Source of the DNA: Triticum aestivum
Lineage: Eukaryota; Streptophyta; Magnoliopsida; Poales; Poaceae
Assembly (NCBI RefSeq): GCF_018294505.1
Contig: NC_057800.1
Location: 476,195,037 to 476,259,036 of the forward strand
DNA: 64,000 nt
Reading direction: 5' to 3'
Position 1 is the stretch's first letter. Every line of letters starts with the position of its first letter. Position numbers and translations under genes: made by a program. The notes under the pieces are model-generated. The model was not told where the DNA came from and searched no databases. It worked only from the letters and a program-made list of their open reading frames with translations. Shown piece by piece: positions 57,922 through 64,000 of this stretch.

Positions 57922-60605
57922 TGTAACACCCACGATGCGGCTATATCTTCCACGTGTCGAGGCACGGCTTAGAGGCATAATCGCATAGTGGTTTAGTCAC
58001 AAGTGGGGTAATCTTCACACAATCCCATGTACTGAATAAGAAAGGGATAAAGAGTTGGCTTACAATCGCCACTTCACACAAATAACAAGTTAAACATACA
58101 TCATCCAGAATACAATCAATGTCCGACTACGGAACCAAAATAAAAGAAGACAACCCCAAATGTTAGATCCCCGATCGTCCCAACTGGGCTCCACTACTGA
58201 TCAACAGGAAACGAAACAATACAACGAACAAGATCTTCATCGAGCTCCCACTTGAGCTGGGTTGCGTCACCTGCACTGGTATCATCGGCACCTGCAACTG
58301 TTTTGGAAGTATCTGTGAGTCACGAGGACTCAACAATCTCACACCCGCGAGATCAAGACTATTTAAGCTTATGGGTAGGAAAGGATAGTGAGGTGGAGCT
58401 GCAGCAAGTACTAGCAATATGGTGGCTAACATACGCAAATGAGAGCGAGAAGAGAAACAAGGCACGGCCGAGAACTAGAAGTGATCAAGAAGTGATCCCG
58501 AAACTACTTACGTTCAAGCATAACACAAGAACCGTGTTCACTTCCTGGACTCCGCCGAAAAGAGACCATCATGGCTACACACGCGGTTGATTCATTTTAA
58601 TTAAGTTAAGTGTCAAGTTCTCTACAATCGGATATTAACAAATTCCCATCTGCCACATAACCGCGGGCATGGCTTTCGAAAGTTCAAACCTTGCAGGGGT
58701 GTCCCAACTTAGCCCATCACAAGCTCTCACGGTCAACGAAGGATATTCCTTCTCCCAGGAAGACTCGATCAGACTCGGAATCCCGGTTACAAGACATTTA
58801 GACAATGGTAAAACAAGACCAGCAAAGCCGCCCGAATGTGCCGACAAATCCCGATAGGAGCTGCACATATCTCGTTCTCAGGGCACACCAGATTGTCCAA
58901 ACTTCCGGTAGGCCAACCCAGAGTTGCCCCTGGTGGCGATCATGGCTGACAAGTTGGGCCAACACTCAAAGGAGCACCGGCCCGGGGGTTCAAAATAAAT
59001 ATGACCCTTGAGTCTGCAGAACCCAAGGGAAAAAGGCTTAGGTGGCAAATGTTAAAACCAAGGTTGGGCCTTGCTGGAGGAGTTTTATTCAAAGCGAACT
59101 GTCAAGGGGGTCCCATTCCCCCAACGGCGTAAGGAACACAAAATCAAGGAACATAACACCGGTATGACGGAAACTAGGGCAGCAAGAGTGGAACAAAACA
59201 CCATGCATAAGGTCGAGCCTTCCACCCTTTACCAAGTATATAGATGCATTAAAGTAAATAAGATATAATAATGATATCTCAACAATATCCATGTTCCAAC
59301 ATGGAACAAACTTCATCTTCACCTGCAACTAGCAACGCTATAAGAGGGGCTGAGAAAAGCGGTAACATAGCCAAACAACGGTTTGCTAGGAAAGGTGGGT
59401 TAGAGGCTTGACATGGGAATATGGGAGGCATGATATAGCAAGTGGTAGGTAGCGCGACATAGCAATAGAGCGAACAACTAGCAAGCAAAGATAGAAGTGA
59501 TTTCGAGGGTATGGTCATCTTGCCTGAGATCCCGCAAGGAATAAGAACGAGTCCATGAAGAAGACAAACGGACGTAGTCGAACGGATCCTCACAACTCCG
59601 GAACGAAACCGAAGCTAACGAGAGAAGCAACCCGGAAAAAGCAAGCAACATAGTAAACAACCATCACATAAGCATGGCATGATGCACAACCAAGTATGAT
59701 GCATGTCCGGTTTAATGAGGCATAGCATGGCAAAATGCAACAAACAATACTACAAATTAAGTGGAGCTCAATATGCAAATCCATTGCATATTGACGAAAC
59801 ACCACATGACTTATTTAGTTCTCTCCCGTTTATGTACTCAACAATATTAAATGTTGGTTAGCATGGCAAGAGGTGAAGCATACATAAACTAAACATTTAG
59901 GCAAGTTTAAATGAGGCCGGAAATAACAAACGACAATTCCGGTAAATCCCCATATGCATTTAGCAATTTGGTGCAACAACAATTTTAAACATTTAAATGT
60001 TATTATCATGATGAGAATGACATGTGCAAGTTTTATGCAGTATTTATGAAAATGTTGATAAGAGCATTATATGAAGCATTAGTCATCGTGGCAGAAACAA
60101 AAGGGGTGCCACGGCAACGAATCCGAAAATGGTGCCATGACAACATATCGGTTCCGGTAGCTCATGGAGATACCGGTGCAAAAGGAAAAGTGACGTGAGT
60201 GTGTCATGCAAGATGTGAGGTGATCCCGGTAACTGGGTTCCCACGGGTTAGCAGCAAATGAGGAGGACCGAGCAAGCAGCGATTCGACCATGGTGCAAAC
60301 ATAGGATGCATCTCATACAACACAAGCATTTGTCCACGGGCGTCGTCCAGCGGTTATACCTTCCACGGGTGCATTCTCGGAGCGGTTCGGGTTCCTAGAG
60401 AAAGTAGTCGTTCTTGCGACGGTAGTAGAAGTAGTGGTACACGTTCGTTTTCGGAGAGGTACTTGACGAATCCAAGGTTATCGGGGGCGACGGTAGTAGA
60501 ACTTGGTGAATCCGAGTTCTTCGGAGGTCGTCATCGAACTTGGTCAAATACATGATGTGGGTAGACATTCACTCGAGGCCTTCGGCAACGGTAGTTGTAC
60601 ACAGG
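57922..60605 (-). mobile_element. Chromovirus-family LTR, reverse and truncated
   Basis: Plus-strand TGTAACACCCACGATGCGGC is the inverse of the terminal part of the 30594-45430 LTRs. Alignable blocks follow in inverse order (58170 with 45170, 58700 with 44640, 59090 with 44240, 59230 with 44100, 59500 with 43820). Beyond about 60000 it diverges, so it is a related subfamily. It is cut at 60605 by the next element. Confidence 0.75.
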
Positions 60606-61088
60606 TGTCGGTGTCAAAACCGGCGGATCTCGGGTAGGGGGTCCCGACTGTGCATCTAGGTTGGATGGTAACAGGAGGTAGGGGACACGATGTTTTACCC
60701 AGGTTCGGGCCCTCTTGATGGAGGTAAAACCCTATGTCATGCTTGATTAATATTGATGATATGGGTAGTGCAAGAGTAGATCTACCACGAGATCAGAGAG
60801 GCTAAACCCTAGAAGCTAGCCTATGGTATGATTGTATGTTGTGATTGTTGTCCTACGGACTAAAAACCCTTCGGTTTTGTATAGACATCGGAGAGGGTTA
60901 GGGTTACACAAGGTCGGTTACAAAGGAGGAGATATCCATATACGTATTGCCTAGCTTGCCTTCCACGCCAAGTAGAGTCCCATCCGGACACGAGACGAAG
61001 TCTTCAATCTTGTATCTTCATAGTCTAACAGTTCGGCCAATGGAGATAGTCCGGCTGTCCAGAGACCCCCTACTCCAGGACTCACCCA
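60606..61088 (+). repeat. Gypsy-type LTR
   Basis: TGTCGGTGTCAAAACCGGCG to CAGGACTCACCCA, about 483 bp, of a type common in Triticeae. TG...CA ends are present. The right limit is judged from the CA dinucleotide before GTAGCCCCCGAACC and could be off. A TATA-like motif is not obvious. Confidence 0.6.
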
Positions 61089-61416
61089 GTAGCCCCCGAA
61101 CCAGGCTTCAATGACGATGAGTCCGGTGCGCAGTATTGTCTTCGCCATTGCAAGGCGGGTTCCTCTCCAAATTCTGTGTACCTGTCGAAATAATGTCCGG
61201 TTTCTTGTGAATGTTTGTACCCCTTGGCTTCTACGCCCAATAATGTCCACTTTCCACGTGTCGAGCGAACGTGAAGAGCCAGGGTGTTTTCACATTTACC
61301 CCCCTAGCTGTGTGAATGAGCCGCCTATTTAAAAAGACGAGGATTCAGATCCAAATCACACCATCCTCCCTTGGCGAGCCTTCATCGGAGCGCACCGGAC
61401 AGAGATCCATTCCATC
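61089..61416 (+). other. Leader of the right-hand gypsy-type element
   Basis: Non-coding, with CTATTTAAAAAGACG near 61325 that could serve as a TATA box for the gene that starts at 61417. Confidence 0.4.
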
Positions 61417-64000
61417 ATGGCCGGTCGATGCAGCTCCTCCTCTCGCACCCCTAGCTCCAAGCCTGGAGATTGGGAGAGATGTTTCGTCCCGCACAGCAAA
61501 TTAGTGATGCTTCAGTCCAAGGGATTTCTTCCCCCAGCGTACCTAGTCCCGGTTCGAGCCGGGCTTGCCACCTATAATGGCGGAGAGCAAGCGGAGAGCC
61601 TTCCCAATCCCTCCAAGGGAGAGCAGGTTTGCCTTGTCCCTTATTTGGTAAGAGGGCTTGGATTTCCAATTCATTCGTTTCTCCGGGGGCTCCTGGAGTT
61701 CTACGGCCTCCAGTTGCACAACCTTACGCCTGCCTCTGTGCTGCATATCGCGTGATTCGTAGCCCTTTGCGAGTTGTTTTTGGGCTGTGAAGCTCATTTT
61801 GCTCTGTGGAAGAAGCTATTCTGCCTTGTGCCCCGTTCTCAGAAGGGGTCAATATATCAAGTGGGCGAAGCCGAAGTGTGGCGTATTGCTGGGACCGGAT
61901 ACCTGTCCGGGACCCCAAAGAAGACGTCCGAAGACTGGCCTTCAAAATGGTTTTATATAGAAGACGTCCCCCTCCCAGATCCTATTCGGATCTGCCTTCC
62001 TGAATTTGACAACGCCCCTTTGAAGAAGCGCCGGAGCTGGTGTCCACGGAGCTCCCTGGAGGAAGATGACAGGGACATTCTTTACCTGATGAGCCGGATA
62101 AGTTTTTTAGCTCGATCCGGATTGACCATGATCGAGGTCATGGCCACATGCATCATGCAGGGGTGCAGCCGCTTCAGTATAGAGGCCACCCCATGTGGGA
62201 TTTCAACGGGGAGGATGACGCCACCCGCCACGGCCGCAAAGGGCCGGGATCGGCTGCTGATCTAATAAAGATCTTATCCACTTTGTACAAGGGAGAAGAG
62301 GAGGAATTCCTTCGTGTCAACCCGCAGGGCGGATTTTCTATGTACAATCCTCCGAGCTGGGTAAGTGGAGACTTTTTATCGCCCATCCATTTCGTATTCC
62401 CGTAGTTAAGTATTCATTCTAGTGATTTCATCGCAGGAGCTGTGCCAGGCTGTAAAGTAGATAAAAAACCCTCCTCCACAACCCGAGGACCCTGGACGGT
62501 CCCTTGACCCGGCCTCCCAGGAGGATCCGGACATATCTGTGGAGCTGATCGATGGGGTATTTTACCAAGCGAGTAATGACAATGCTTTGGTGGCCATTAC
62601 GGCTGATTACCCTGGGCTAGTTCCAGCCTCACAGGTGACTGAGACCGAAGTCCCAATAGTTCAAAAAGGGATCCGTCCTTGCGTGTTTTTGATCGCCGTA
62701 TAACAGTCGAGTTTTGCAGGGGAGGTCCTCGGGGCGGAAGGCCGAGCCTGTGGCAACTAGCCAACAAGGGGCCGCGAGGCCAGGCGGGCTGAAAAGACCC
62801 GCAGTCCGGATTGAGACACCGGCGCAACGGTATGGCGCGCCGTCTTTATTGTAAGCCATTATTCAGAGGCATACTAACGCCCATGCCTTCTTTCAGGAAA
62901 AAGAGCGATCGCCGGACTATACCCGGAGAGGCTACCAATCGCGCCTCCACCAGCCAGGCTCCAAGGCCAGATTTGGAGGCGGGAACGAATATGAGGCGTG
63001 CGTCGGGCGCTCCTCCGACAGAGGATGCGGACAAACTATCCGCCACCAATTCCGAGGTGGAAAGTGCCATGAACCACAGGCGTCACCGGACTGTTCTTCG
63101 TGACGCTTGTTTCTCCCAAGAGGCATTGAATGCCTTCAACTCGGGAGACGCGCACCTCCGTGCTGCTCAAAATGGTCTAGCCAGAGCCACGGAGCAGTAT
63201 GTAAAAGACATACGGGTGAGAAAATTTGATGATTATATATATCAGTAGCCCCTGAGACTTGAAACAGTTAGGATAACTGATTTAAGGATCATTTGTTATG
63301 CAGGTTCTTACAGAAAAGAATACTCAACTGTCCCAGGAGCTGGAAGAGTGCAAAGCCCAACTTCAGGCCGCACTGGCTGCAGCAGGGGAGCCCAAAGAGA
63401 CCCCCTCTGGTAACATATCTTTTGAATGATAAGTATCATATAGAATGCGGCGTATATGCAGATCTGATGATAAAATTGCAGATGACGCTGGAGTAAATCC
63501 GGATAAGCAACAGCTCATATGCCAGCTAAAGGCCGGTGAGAACGTGCTTACGAGGGTGAGGCAGGAGAAAAATGATCTCCAAGATGCCAACACCAAGCTG
63601 GGCGTGGAACTACAAGATGTTCGCGCCCAACTATCGGACTCTGTTAAGGAAAATCGGCGACTTCGATGCGGCATATTTAGTAAGTGCTTGAACAAACTTT
63701 GAAAAAGAGTTCGACGAGGAAGCTGGCTGACAGAGTTATGTCTGTAGGTATGCTAACAGGTCGTCCTGCCGAGGAAATGCCCGGTTCAACGGGTGACCTT
63801 CTTCCTGAGCTCTCACAGCTGCACGAACGAGTTCGGCAGGTGATGCAAGGCGTCGCCCAAGCCTTGTGGCCATCCATCTCCATACCCGAAGGCCTTGGAG
63901 AGCTTGCAGAAAAGCTAAAGGGAGCGCGGCGGCACTTCTGATTATGGAAGATATCGGCCTGCCGTCAGGGCGCCAGGGAAGCCTGGGCGATGGTGAAGAC
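61417..64000 (+). pseudogene. PF04195-like 'putative gypsy type transposon' gene with coiled coils, partial
   Basis: Exon 1 from ATG 61417 (MAGRCSSSSRTPSSKPG) to a GTAAGT donor at 62361. It holds the PF04195-like core: IHSFLRGLLEFYGLQLHNLT, SIYQVGEAEVWRIAGTGYLS and EDVPLPDPIRICLPEF. Later exons by splice signals: from 62437; from about 62719 (GRSSGRKAEPVATS); from about 62898 (KKSDRRTIPGEATNRAS); from 63304 (VLTEKNTQLSQELEECKAQL); from 63482; and from about 63748 (GMLTGRPAEEMPG). The 63300-63690 part is heptad-like coiled coil. Breaks: TGA 61753-61755, a frame loss near 62157 in a G run, TAG 62458-62460, TGA 63939-63941. Gag-like role assumed, not known. No operon or host neighbours. Confidence 0.7.

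Larger units (their letters stand above)
60606..64000 (+). mobile_element. Gypsy-type element with intron-bearing first gene, runs off window
   Basis: LTR, leader, then a multi-exon gene with a PF04195-like domain. RT and integrase would lie beyond the window if present. Confidence 0.65.

Noticed and set aside
1..64000. tRNA, rRNA, CRISPR or bacterial-type operon features
   Set aside because: None seen; gene structure, repeats and splice signals are those of a plant nuclear genome.

Overview
The window looks like a piece of a large Triticeae grass genome (wheat, goatgrass or a close relative). It is almost wall-to-wall nested transposable elements of types abundant in that tribe: long-LTR gypsy elements, Angela/BARE-type copia elements, a CACTA element with GGGCC-rich subterminal repeats, Stowaway and Harbinger elements, and LINE remnants. 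Only one convincing host gene is seen, a CC-type (ROXY-class) glutaredoxin on the minus strand at about 49 kb. Four N runs are assembly gaps. Family names are from memory of Triticeae repeats and should be read as 'like'.

Layout, left to right. 1-5746: 3' part of a CACTA element carrying a multi-exon, coiled-coil, non-transposase gene with tandemly duplicated acidic exons, then a GGGCC-rich subterminal array and the 3' terminal inverted repeat. The CACTA sits in the gag of a Sabrina/WHAM-like (Athila-lineage) gypsy element, copy A (5747-15504). Copy A also holds a 5'-truncated LINE with an 11-bp target duplication and, in its 3' LTR, a solo Angela LTR. 15505-18972: three LTR fragments, two on the minus strand. 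18973-29758: copy B of the Sabrina-like family, split by an Angela element with both LTRs (19784-27525) and a broken gag-pol. 29759-46112: an AT-rich LTR-like region split by a long-LTR gypsy chromovirus (30594-45430) with a perfect 5-bp target duplication (TGAGG), gag-pol broken by two stops and four single-base frame losses, and a TRIM-like palindromic LTR in its 5' LTR.

46113-53850 is the gene-bearing island: low-copy sequence, a gap, the glutaredoxin and its promoter, then a decayed minus-strand LINE carrying a foldback element, a Harbinger element with a 50-codon acidic ORF, and a MITE that itself contains a Stowaway. 54400-57921: the 3' end of a minus-strand copia element, then the 5' LTR and leader of another Angela. 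57922-60605: a minus-strand LTR related to the chromovirus. 60606-64000: the start of a gypsy-type element whose intron-bearing first gene has a PF04195-like domain followed by coiled coils; it runs off the window.

None of the transposon genes here is intact over its visible length except possibly the CACTA gene, which has its own frame problems. The window records successive insertions, deletions and CpG decay around one small redox-regulator gene. I did not find a clear new defence or regulatory system. The most unusual structures are the exon-amplified CACTA gene and the palindromic mini-LTR.
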